Assembly: GCA_033819885.1 (NCBI GenBank)
Contig: JAQYUZ010000042.1
Span: 1-64,000, forward strand
DNA from: Microbotryomycetes sp. JL201
Taxonomy: Eukaryota; Basidiomycota; Microbotryomycetes
Length of the DNA: 64,000 bases
Direction: 5' to 3'
The translations under genes were made by a program, and so were the position numbers. Shown here in pieces: positions 36,816 through 46,881 of this stretch; the stretch's first letter is position 1, and each line of letters opens with the position of its first letter. The notes under the pieces were generated by a model. That model worked only from the letters and a program-made list of their open reading frames with translations, was not told the DNA's origin and ran no database searches.

Positions 36816-38893
36816 TTACTCCCGAGTCAAGACACTCTGCACCGTCTGTGCCAAAGCGAGCAACTCGTCCTCTCGGAAACGTCGAGGACTGACGAGTTGC
36901 AGAACGAGTGGCGCGTTGGCAAACGTGTCCGGGTCATCTGCAGCGGATTATTAGCCAGCCTTGCACATCGAGCAACCTCAAGTCCGACCTACAGCTGTCC
37001 CAGTGTTGCTCATCTTGTAGCGAGAAAGGCTCTTCGGGCATGGAAATTTTTCGGTCTAGCAGAGGATCGAGTTCCCCGAACGGTACGGTGACTGCTGGAA
37101 GATCCAAGATCGACCAGGTTGTTGTCCAAGTGATCATTCTGCAACCATGTCAGTGTGAGAGGCTAATAGACGAATGAGACTTTACAAATCGCTCACTCTG
37201 GCTCCTGCGGTCGACCGAGGTGCGGCCATGCCAGATGAGGTGTAACCGGACAAATTATGAGGTCAAAAGGTCTTCTCGTCTCGCTAGCTTGTCCGGACTG
37301 GCGCCATGTGCGCAAAAAGTCGGCGCGGAAGGTATCTCGGCGTTGCATGAGTTGGGAAAGCTCGTAGACGGAGAGACAGTCCAAGCTGGCAAATGGGAAC
37401 GCTTCTGGAATGGCAGGCTGCGTTTCCGTTATCACAAGAGGCGTCAACGCTGAGATATCGCGTTTTGGCGGTCTTTGCCCCACCTCTCCTGTTGGCGCAA
37501 GGAAACTACGTCGATCTTGCCCCGCGTCTGCACCGGATATCAGTCCGACAAGCTCCTTCGACTCGGACCAATCAATATTCGACAGCGGGGAGACTAGAAA
37601 GACAGCGAACATTGAGTGACTATGGATCATTGACAGGGCAAAGAAGTTGGCAACACACCTTCGTGGCCAGCTCGCCTGAGGGCAAGGACAGTCTCATTGA
37701 TAGCTCGGCGGAGCGGAGGATGCGCGTGTATAAATCCGTTGTCATATGCAAACGCGACGTGCAATCGTGATGGCACAACGATCGTGCTAGGAATTTGCCA
37801 CGGCTGCAAGAGAGAGCCCGCATCAATAATGAAGGCGAGCACATCCGAGAAACAAAGAGGACTAACCCTTTCGACAACTTTGCTGTCATACATTGACGGT
37901 TCTGCCCCGCAGACAGCTTTCATAAAGACGTCGAGAGAGTTCAAGGACCTCGCCATGGGACCAATTGTTGACTCCATGCCTTCGTAGCCTTTCATGACGT
38001 TTGAGACTCCGGAGTAGGGCATACGTCGTGTGGTTGGTCGCAGCCCATACAAGCCACAGCAATGCGAAGGGACGCGGATCGACCCCCCTGCCACCCAGCA
38101 AGCTTAGTGCGCAACTCATGGTGGCCTACGATCTCAGACTCACCATAATCAGTGCCAACTCCAAGGATGCTGCCCTTGAGGGCCAGCAGAGCGCCCTCGC
38201 CTCCAGAAGATCCGCCACAAGTCAGGCCGGTGTTCCTCGGGTTCACCGTTCGACCAAACACGTTGTTATTCGTCTCTGCCGCCATGAGCGTCTGCGGCAC
38301 ATTCGTTTTACAGTACAATACCGCTCCCAAATCGAGCAAAATGTCGACAAGCACGCTGTTGTGGGAGGCGGGTTTGCCGACGAGGGACACGAAGCCAAGT
38401 GATGAATCAGCGCCGACAATGTCGAACTGATCTTTGAGTGATATAGGCAAGCCATGAAGCGGGCCGACATGCGATCCGGTTCGAGTCCAATGCTCATCGA
38501 GCTTGCGAGCTCGAGCGATCGCGGCGTCAAAAAATGTCTCGGTCAAGCAGTTTGTCTGCAGCGGAGACTCGTTTAGTATGATATTGGTACTGTCAGGCGT
38601 GTGTGACCTACAAGCTGCTGTGCAACGGCCGCCCGGCGGCAAAATGCCTCGGCGACCTCGACGGCTGAATATTTGCCTTTCCAAATATGCTCAAGGAGCA
38701 CGCTCGCTTCATCAATGTCGGTGATCTCTTTCTGGCGCTCGTCGAGGACCGAGCATCCACTTTGTATGAAACTGCAAACGTCTGCCGGCAGCGAAGCGAG
38801 CTCAGAAGGCAGCAGTCTGTATTGCGGCGGGATGAGAGCGGCGCATGTTGCTCTCTTGGCCGCTGCCTTCACCTCCCATGTCTCCACAGCCAT
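36816..38893 (-). CDS. Amidase (amidase-signature family, acetamidase/FAAH-like)
   Basis: Seven exons (38612-38893, 38144-38555, 37867-38087, 37659-37803, 37197-37593, 36993-37138, 36816-36937) give 574 aa, normal for fungal general amidases. The Ser-cisSer-Lys triad is visible: Lys in 'PISLKDQFD', the two Ser in 'CGGSSGGEGALLA' and 'GTDYGGSIRVPSH'. The C-terminus has 'LDLPAVTVPFG' and 'NAPLVLQLV'. It hydrolyses an amide to the acid plus ammonia, in the cytosol. ATGs exist at 38971 and 38893; the latter ('MAVETWE') gives the family's usual N-terminus. It is divergent from an MFS gene and near a nitrilase, so it could process amides taken up or formed locally. Confidence 0.92.
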
Positions 38894-39521
38894 GCCTGAG
38901 CCGTCATCGAGACTCGCTCTGATCTTGTTGGGCGTCTGTGCGACCGTTTGCGCGGCTTGGGTGAGCAACATCAAGCAGACGCGAAGTATAGCAGGTCAGA
39001 GAGTCATTCCGAGGGCCAAATCTCTCTCTGTCTCAGACAGGCAGCGCACGCTCTCGCGTTTGACGAGAGAATCCGCGCTGCGGTTGTGGGGATTTGCGCC
39101 AGGCAGCAACAAAGTGGGGCCGAGGACCGCTTTATCCCCCCTTTTCCGCTCTTGCGACGACCCGGAACCTCGAAAAATACCGGCAAACATGCCACCACGG
39201 GGGTTTTATTTACCCAGCTAGAGACCGCGTGCCGTGATCGCCGCCGGACTTGCTCGTCAGGGCCGAACGAGTCCGGGACCGTAGTTCGCTTATCATGCAT
39301 TTCCCCGCGCGCCATGGTCTGTCGGACTTGCTCGTACATGTCGAGCAGGCCGTGACGTATCGCGCCTTTCCCAGGCCCATTTGCTCTGGTCCTGCACGAG
39401 TATCCCCGCCACCCCCGGATAGTTGCTCCGCTATCGGTGTTGAAGTCAGCTCAACCTTGTCTGCACTTGACTTTTCTCTCTTCTCCTAATAATCACCCCT
39501 GAGCACAAATCTGCGACCTTG
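38894..39521. promoter_or_regulatory. Divergent promoter, amidase / MFS transporter, with GATA-type motifs
   Basis: 628 bp between the two outward-facing starts, so the genes are probably co-regulated. TTATCA at 39290-39295 and CTATCG at 39431-39436 fit HGATAR on the minus strand, the site of fungal AreA/Nit2 nitrogen regulators. Two such hexamers in 628 bp can occur by chance. Confidence 0.45.
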
Positions 39522-41680
39522 ATGACATTCGGAATTCTCGAGCCCAAAGGACTTGATAACAGGACGAATGTCCTCGGAACAGCCTTGCTCGAAGAGACGA
39601 CAGCAACGCGAGCGAACACTTTCAACAAACACGCTCCTGGCCGTCCAGATCTCATTCTTGTTCCTACCCCTTCGGATGACATGGTGAATGATCCGCTCAA
39701 CTGGTCGAGAGCAAAGAAAGAAGCTGCATTTGCGGTCCTTTGGTTGGGTACAGTCCTGGCGGGTCAGCCTCGCCGAGTTTGATTCATATGTTCTCATGTC
39801 TTATCCTTCAACACCATCAGGCACCGGCGGTCCACTGGTCGCTCCCGCGTTCGTGGAAATCGCAAAAGACTTTGATCGGCCCCTCTCGCAGATCGCACAA
39901 ATTAATGGTCAGACTCGTCTTGTATCGGATTCGAGAGCCATACCCTCAGCTGACCGAGTCTCTGCTCCGACATGACAGGTGCACTCGTTCTCGCAATTGG
40001 CCCAGGCAGTGCTTTCCTCGGTCCGTTGCAGACGAAATGGGGCATGCGCCCAGTATTCCTCTTGTCAGCTGTAGGTAGCATCTGTAGAGCAAAGCCGATG
40101 CAGAAAGCTGACGAGGCGCGCAGATCATGGCACTCATTGGCCAGGTCTGGGCTGGAGCGTCCAAATATAATTTTCCGTCGCTTATTGGCGCTCGCGTTGT
40201 TCAAGGTCTCGGCATGAGCGCCTACTTCAACAACGTCCCAGCTGCGATTGAAGCCATCTACTTTGTCCATGAGCGTGGCACCCGCATGGCTTTGTGGAAT
40301 CTGGCCCTCGTCGGGTCAGTGACACTTCCCGCCCGGTTGTTTTGTGGCGAACTGACTCTGAGCACCTGATCAGTGGCATCAATTTGGGACCTGTCATCTC
40401 GTCGCAAATCTGTCAGCGTCAAGGATGGCAATTTGCATTCTGGTGGCAAGCTGTTGCTTGTGGCATCGTACTTCTTGGCACCATCGGACTCGTCCCAGAG
40501 ATGATGTACGACCGGACGTACTACGTGGAAGCATGCGAGAAACGTCGCAGAGCCCTTGACAATGGGTCTTCGTCGCCCTCGCAAGACTTTGACGAAAAGA
40601 CATCGGATCGAGACAAGGAAGCTGCTTTCGCAAATGTTGTTCCGGCCGACGTTAACGCAGCACCGACATCGCGCTGGGGGCAGTACAGATTCTGCACTGG
40701 AGTCAAGTCGGATACTTCATTCCTCAAACTGCTTCTGCGACCTGTGAACTATGTTTACTCCCCGACGGTCCTTTGGGCGACCTTGACGTTTTCCGTGTGC
40801 TTCAACCTCTTACCTCTTGCCGCCACCGTGTACGGACAAATCTTCGGGGCTCCTCCATACAATCTCTCTGTAGGCGGCATTGGCCTAGTCGGCGGTGTTC
40901 CGCCGCTGATTGGCACCTTGATCGGAACGTTTGCCACCGGGCCAGTCTCGGACGCGATGGCCAAGTGGCTGTCGAAGCGAAACCAAGGCATCTACGAGCC
41001 TGAATACGTAAGCTGCCCCAACGGTTTGATACTCATCTTCATGACTGACTAGAAGCATGCGGCAGCGACTTCTCACCATGACTTTCTTCCTCCTTTTCAG
41101 CGGAATCGGTTTTTACGGGTGGGCTTTACAGCAATCCACTTCCTGGGTTGCGCCTGCCATTGTGAGTACCGTCGCTTTCCAGAGTGGTATTCGCGTCTGT
41201 CGTTGACTCAGTGCATGTCATCAAGTTTATTGCAATTCTTCACATTGGCGTGTCGGCAGCGACCATTTCAAGCTTTTCGTATATTGCAGACGCTTTGCGC
41301 GACGGCGCAGCCGATGCCCTGGGTTTCGTTGTGTAAGTGATACGTTCTGACATTCAAGCGGACGTGTGACTTATACGCCCTCATCTCCCTCTTTCAGTCT
41401 GATCAAGAGCATTATCGGATTTGGGATAGCGTTTTTCGTAAATGATTGTGAGTTTCGTCAATTATGAGAAAGGCCGTAGCGACTGACAGAGAGCTCACAA
41501 TGGGCGCAAATAGGGTATGCTGCTCGTGGTCCGCGCCAGTTTTTTGTCTCACTCGGCTCGTTGGTCGTGGCGACTTCTGCGTTGTCCGTGCCAGCTTGGA
41601 TCTTTGGCAAGCGCGCACGTCATTGGTTCTCGATGCACAACGTACTTTCGGAACGGGGTCCATGTACCGCACTTGCGTAG
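39522..41680 (+). CDS. MFS transporter (DHA1/HOL1-like, 12 TM)
   Basis: Nine exons (39522-39762, 39821-39907, 39979-40070, 40124-40314, 40374-41007, 41066-41161, 41226-41332, 41398-41447, 41514-41680) give 554 aa. A cytosolic N-terminus of about 60 residues ends in 'DPLNWSRAKK', typical of fungal DHA1 drug/proton antiporters. TM2-5 follow: 'GTGGPLVAPAF', 'GPLQTKWGMRPVF', 'GARVVQGLGMSAYFNNVPA'. A large central loop with acidic and Lys-rich stretches precedes 'LLLRPVNYVYSP'. Its place between amidase and nitrilase suggests it imports their substrate, such as an amide or nitrile (inference). The acceptor of exon 6 is less certain. Confidence 0.85.
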
Positions 41681-42164
41681 TTTCTGTTTGGTTTTGGACC
41701 CGAGTCAGGGTTCTTTGTCTCGAATTTTTTTTTCCGCCCAGATTTTTGAGGATGCGTTTCGGGTCTGGTCTGGCTGTAGATAGGCATATATTGACATGCA
41801 TGATGTCGGCCGCTTATAAATTTTTTTTCTCGGAATCTACTTGCGTGCCAGCCGAAGTTTGCCTTTTACAAAGGCGGTGCGCCACATCTCGTTAAAGTAT
41901 TTATCGCTTCTCTTTCCGCCTAGACTCACGAAGCAGCTTTCGGGTTCGGGCATCAAGAGGTTGTCAGTGAGGTACTACACTTATCGGCGCATGCCCGCTT
42001 TTGGGTGCGATAAGTCTGAAACCGCCGCCCGGCGCGTTTGGCTCGCGAGTATTTCCGCCACGACGGATGACCAAACGCGGGGTCTGCGAGCCACGACTCT
42101 TGCTGTCCGGCGCAACCGGGCTTTTGCTGTCAAGTTCGGATTGGCACGCTTCGCAGATTGCAAG
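41681..42164. promoter_or_regulatory. Nitrilase promoter with three GATA-type motifs
   Basis: 484 bp upstream of the nitrilase. TTATCG at 41901-41906, CTTATCG at 41980-41986 and CGATAAG at 42008-42014 all fit HGATAR; the last two lie 28 bp apart and about 150-190 bp before the ATG. This fits nitrogen-catabolite control by an AreA-type factor (inference). Confidence 0.5.
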
Positions 42165-43636
42165 ATGGCCTTGCGACAATTCAAGGTGGCTGCGGCTCAA
42201 CTTGATGCAGGTGCGATGCGATGCACCTCGAACACAGTCGCAGCTTCGAGTACGCTTACGTCCGGAATCATCAGTTTTTTACGACGCTGAGGCAAACTTG
42301 CGAAAAATCTTGTCGGCAATTGAAGAAGCGGCCACAGCCGGCGCCAAACTCGTCGTGTTTTCAGGTTGGTCCGATTGAATTCTCATGGGAATTGGCTCTT
42401 GTATCTCTGACGGTCTTCCGTCAGAACTAGCACTGTCAGGCTATCCATTTCATATTTGGACGCTACCATACCACGGTGAGATGCCAAGCACAATGCGATG
42501 CTATGCTTTGGCTCGGGGCTTACCTGGCGCCACGCGTACCAGAGCAATTACCGTTCATCAAGCAGTTCTACATTGATGCTGCGGTCGAAGCCGAAGGGCC
42601 AGAAATGCGCGCGCTGCAAGCCGCTGTGATCAAATACAACATCAGGGCCGTCGTAGGCTTCAGCGAGCGCGACGGAGGATCATTATTCATGTCGCAATGG
42701 ATCCTCTCACCAAGTGGCGACGTCAAAGTGAGACGGAAGCTCAAACCAACATCTCTCGAACGAATCGTCTATGGAGAAGGTGACGTAAGTGCACAGCAGT
42801 CGACATCCAGAAGTGGACGCTGACGAGAACGGTGGCAGGGCTCAGACCTCAAAGTACACGACACCGAGCTCGGCCGTCTTGGAGTACTGCAATGTTGGGT
42901 ACTTTCATGCTTTCCACTGTCAGCAGATACTCATTGCTGACCTGTGACTTGGGCACGGACCAGGAGCACGTACAGCCGCTGATCAAAGTGGCAATGTCAA
43001 GCCAGCACGAAGAGCTACATGCCGCCAGCTGGCCCATTTTTCCAGCGGCTTTGCCACATTTTTCGCTCTCTCGAGAGGCGAATTCGGCCGCTTTAAAGAC
43101 GTACGCGGTCGAGACGGGCTCGTTTGTCGTCTCGGCCTCGAGCCTGTTTTCGCACCAGAACATTGATGTCTTGTCGGCCAATGGCACTCGCCTGTGTCCT
43201 CTGGAGCCTGGTGCAGGTTGGTCGACGATCATCGACCCCGAAGGCCGCACGCTCGCCACGAGTGAGCCCGACAAGGCTGGGTTGATCTATGCCGATATCG
43301 ACCTCGATGATTGCTACAAAGCCAAGAGTGTTCTTGATCCGGTCGGGCATTACAGTCGACGTGACGTCTTTCAGGTGAAAAGTATTGGCTTCTACTCGAA
43401 TACGGGCCAATCGTGAGCTAAGTGAGGCCATTGCTTCGCAGGTCAACTTTGACATGACGCCACGACATGTTGTTGAAGTCGGCACTCGTTCGCGACCGCA
43501 TCACGGGACAGCATTTCGACAAAGTCGAGCCGAACAATTCAGTGCAAAAGCCTCGGAGACAGGAGGACTTGCTCCAGCTGTCACCTTTGAGAAAACAGCA
43601 GATCCATCCCGTCCTCTCGAAAATACAGGGGCCTAA
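42165..43636 (+). CDS. Nitrilase / carbon-nitrogen hydrolase
   Basis: Seven exons (42165-42210, 42275-42364, 42425-42475, 42543-42784, 42839-42898, 42964-43374, 43442-43636) give 364 aa. The catalytic Glu-Lys-Cys triad is visible: 'FSELALSGYPFHIW', 'RRKLKPTSLER' and 'VLQCWEHVQPL'. The Cys-Trp-Glu context is that of true nitrilases and cyanide hydratases rather than amidases of the superfamily. It turns a nitrile into the acid and ammonia, or into an amide. Exon 3 to exon 4 was resolved with a 67-nt intron (42476-42542); without it the frame is lost. The amidase next door could take an amide product onward. Confidence 0.86.
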
Positions 43637-43944
43637 ATTGCATGTCAGCTTGGAATGTAACGAGTCTTGGGCTTAGTTGTTTCGCATCAAAGAAAAGAAA
43701 AGGAGCAGATGCACGCTTCCCAATGACCGCATGCCTGGCGTTGCGCTAGCAGACTAGAGCTTCGCGACACGCTAAGCGGGAGTGTGCCCGCTCTGCTTCC
43801 TCCAAGCCACTGCCACCTCCTCAGACTACTTGTCAACAATCTTCCTGATCAAGGACTGCATTGCTGTGTCGTCCCTCGACGAGCATCGACGAGAGAGACT
43901 ACGAGAACGCGAAACTGCGCTTTTCCTGCCGTTTGCCGACGTCA
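43637..43944. other. Intergenic, no gene seen
   Basis: 308 bp between the nitrilase stop and the start of the secreted protein gene. Confidence 0.45.
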
Positions 43945-44845
43945 ATGCAGCCACGCGCGGGAACACTATCGTGGCTCCCATTGCTACTGCTGCTCGTGTC
44001 GGCGGTCGCGGGCGGGCGCGCGTCTTCTGCGCCAACGTTCAAGCGTGAGTGCCGTTTTAATTGACAGCGCGAGCTGCGCATCGGATCTCTCGCCGGTAGC
44101 CGATTAACGAGCTTTTGCGCGTTCTGCAGGCGACAGCCGGGATTCTACAGGAGACAGCACCGACGAAATGAAGCTCCGACCATGGCAGATCATGTCGCCG
44201 TATATTGCTGAAGCAAACAAGCAGCACAAAGAGTTTGCTCTTTCGCTTGACGACGTTGTCGAACAGCGCATCATATCACCGAGTATAGATGCGGTGAGGC
44301 AAGCAGACAACATGGCATCGAAGCCCTTGTTTGCCAGTGACTCGTCAGCAAGGTTTCGCAAGATGAAGAAGCTCGCCACTGACGACTTTGTCAAGCGCGA
44401 TACACGGATCCGGCGACAACTCGCTGACGAAAAAGTCGAGAACGAGCACGTCAAGTTGATCAGCTCGACGTCTTTCTTGGAGCTCGCGACGCGTCAGAGA
44501 CCTGTCTCGGAGGCTGAGATGGCCGAACCGTCTTCAGTCATTTCGACAGGACTTTTGACAGCACCAAACCATGATGGCAAACAAGCTCGAATCACATCTG
44601 CAGACATGATTGCTACAGAGACAGTCTATGTTGCACCACCATCGTCGACGTCAAGACCGACGCCACAATTGGCAACGTTGAGTGCGCTGTCCGACGAAAA
44701 CAGCGCTTTGCACGACATTCAGGAGACTCAGGGCTCATCCGTCAATGACAGCTCGCTCAACAGCGGTACTGTGCGTCGTGCAGCCCTTCCAGATTCCCTA
44801 CTTGTGCTCGCTATTGCATTTATTATCGGGTTGCAAGCTTGGTAA
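43945..44845 (+). CDS. Secreted protein with GPI-anchor-like C-terminus, unknown function
   Basis: Two exons (43945-44044, 44130-44845) give 271 aa. The first 30 residues are a signal peptide: 'MQPRAG', then a Leu/Val core 'LPLLLLLVSAVAG' ending near Ala-Ser-Ser-Ala. The C-terminus is a hydrophobic run ('LLVLAIAFIIGL') with no basic residue after it, preceded by a Ser/Asn/Gly stretch. That is the pattern of a GPI attachment signal; a single-pass membrane anchor is the alternative. The middle is charged and helical, then Ser/Thr-rich, as in cell-wall proteins. No domain recognised. Confidence 0.72.
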
Positions 44846-45054
44846 TGCCTCGACCAATACATTGTGCATAGCTTTCCGTGCAGACACTTGACAATTAATC
44901 CGGGCGGGTCCCTGTCTCCCATAGCAAAGTTGAGAGTGGCTGCCGGGTTCTGTACTGTATGGAAACCACGAAAGTGGGGCTCCTGCTCCGCTTCCGGCCC
45001 GATCGTAAGCGGTTTCTTTGCGCTGTCGGCTTTGTGACTTTGCCATCACCCACC

Positions 45055-46685
45055 ATGTCAAAGCCCGTGCCGTCTGATGCTTTGAGACAAGCTCAAGAGC
45101 GTACTTTGAATCGTCTGAACCAGATCCAGCAGCAGTTTGAATCTCAAAAGTCGGCCAACCGGTTCCATGGCAAGGTCGCGATTCTCACGGGCGTCGGTAG
45201 CTTGAAGGGCATCGGGTCAGTCTGCAGCTTTGTGACCTTCTACAAGTCTGCCTATGATGCCGTAGAAGGTTGACGTGGCGGTCGGGATCGGCCCTAAACT
45301 CCTAGACGCGCAACGGCGAGGGTATTGGCACGAGAAGGTGCGCTCACGCAATCGAGATGGAGAGGACTGTTCAAGGATGAACTTGTTGGTCTGCAGGCGC
45401 CAAGCACCTCTACGTCATGGATTTCAACGCAGAATCGCTGCCGGCACTCAAGCAAGAACTCGAAGGCAAATACCCTGGCCTCAAGGTGAGCACATACACA
45501 ATCGGATGGAGATCACTCAGTCTGACCAAACCTGACATTGGACAGGTCACGCATTCGCAAGCGGATGCTGCCGACGAGCAGGCAATTTCTGCCGTCTGCG
45601 AACAAGCCATCACCGAAGAGGGACGACTTGACTTTTTCTTTGCCAATGCTGGCATTGTTGGGCTCAATATGCTCCAATCGACCGACCCTAGCGAGTTCAT
45701 GGAGGTGTTCAGGGTTAACACACTCAGGTGAGCGGAATGAAAGCCCAGCCTGAGCAACCTTTTCGCTCAAGCGAGTCGAGATTGATTGCGTGCTGGTTAC
45801 AGCTGCTTCTTGGCTGTCAAACATGCGTCAGAGGCCATGAAAGTGGCCAACAAGGGATCTGGCAAATCAGAGAGTGGCGGCAGCATCGTCTTGACAGCGT
45901 CCGGTGAGCGAGTAGCGACAAGGTTCTATGTGCGATGACTCACTTGCACGAGAACAGTCGCCGGACTGCGTAGTGGAGCTGGTCCTATCGACTACTCGTG
46001 AGTGGATGATCGCAGAAAGTACGACATCTCGAATTCTCAAGTCGTCGTCCGCGCAGATCATCAAAAGCTGGCGTCATCAACCTCGCCAACACTTCAGCAC
46101 AAGCTCTCGCGGGTACAAATATTCGAGTGGTCAGCTGAAACTTGCGCAGGCGGTAACGGGTCGCTCACCGCAGACACTTTTTTACAGAACGCTGTTTGCC
46201 CAGGCTTGATCGAGACTGGCATGACCACATACACGTGAGTGCGAACGACAACTTTTCGTTCAGTTCTCTTGTCGTCTGATCCATGTCAATCATAGGTTTG
46301 AACGAGCAAAGGAGCGAGGCACGCTCGGCAAGGTCGGACAGCTCAACCCTTTGAAGCGGTAAACTTTTCCGTGTCATAGAACATGCAAGCGCGTCTGATG
46401 GGTTTTTCTCGATATCAGGTTTGGAATCGCCGAAGAAATCGCACAGGCTGTCCTTTTCTTGGCATCTGGTAAGTTTGTCCATCTTGTGCCCCAGTGAGCC
46501 CTTGGACTGACAAGCATGCTCTTGCGCCAGACGAGTCATCTTATGTCAGTTTGAGCGCTTTTCTCTTGCGGCTTCGAGGAGCATCAACAATTGACTTGTC
46601 TTGTTCGCAGGTCAACGGCATTGCTCTTCCCGTCGACGGTGGTCTGTCGAGTTCACTGCCTGTCGTGCCAGGACAATCTTTCTAG
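45055..46685 (+). CDS. Short-chain dehydrogenase/reductase
   Basis: Twelve exons (45055-45215, 45306-45337, 45397-45485, 45546-45727, 45803-45903, 45958-45997, 46057-46129, 46188-46234, 46296-46358, 46419-46468, 46531-46544, 46611-46685) give 308 aa. The Rossmann dinucleotide motif is 'LTGVGSLKGIGRATA', then 'FFFANAGIVG' (NAG motif). The active-site Ser lies in 'SIVLTAS', and Tyr and Lys in 'DYSSSKAG'. 'VCPGLIETGM' and 'VDGGLSSS' complete the classical SDR fold. An N-terminal helix of about 40 residues precedes the fold. Exon 11 is a 14-nt microexon. Substrate unknown. Fourteen residues between the active site and 'NLANTSAQALAG' look standard. Confidence 0.9.
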
Positions 46686-46881
46686 CAGTGCCAGTGTTTG
46701 TTGTCTTCAGAAGATGCCAACCGATAATCAACGTGCAATGGAATACAACAAGTTGCAAATCACCAGAGATCCAAAAATCGCGAGGAGGAAAACGATGCAG
46801 ACGGAGGAGGATAATAACGTAGAGAGGTAACATGCATGCGACCAAAGCAAACGAAAGAGAGAACACAAGTGTCTGTCGACC

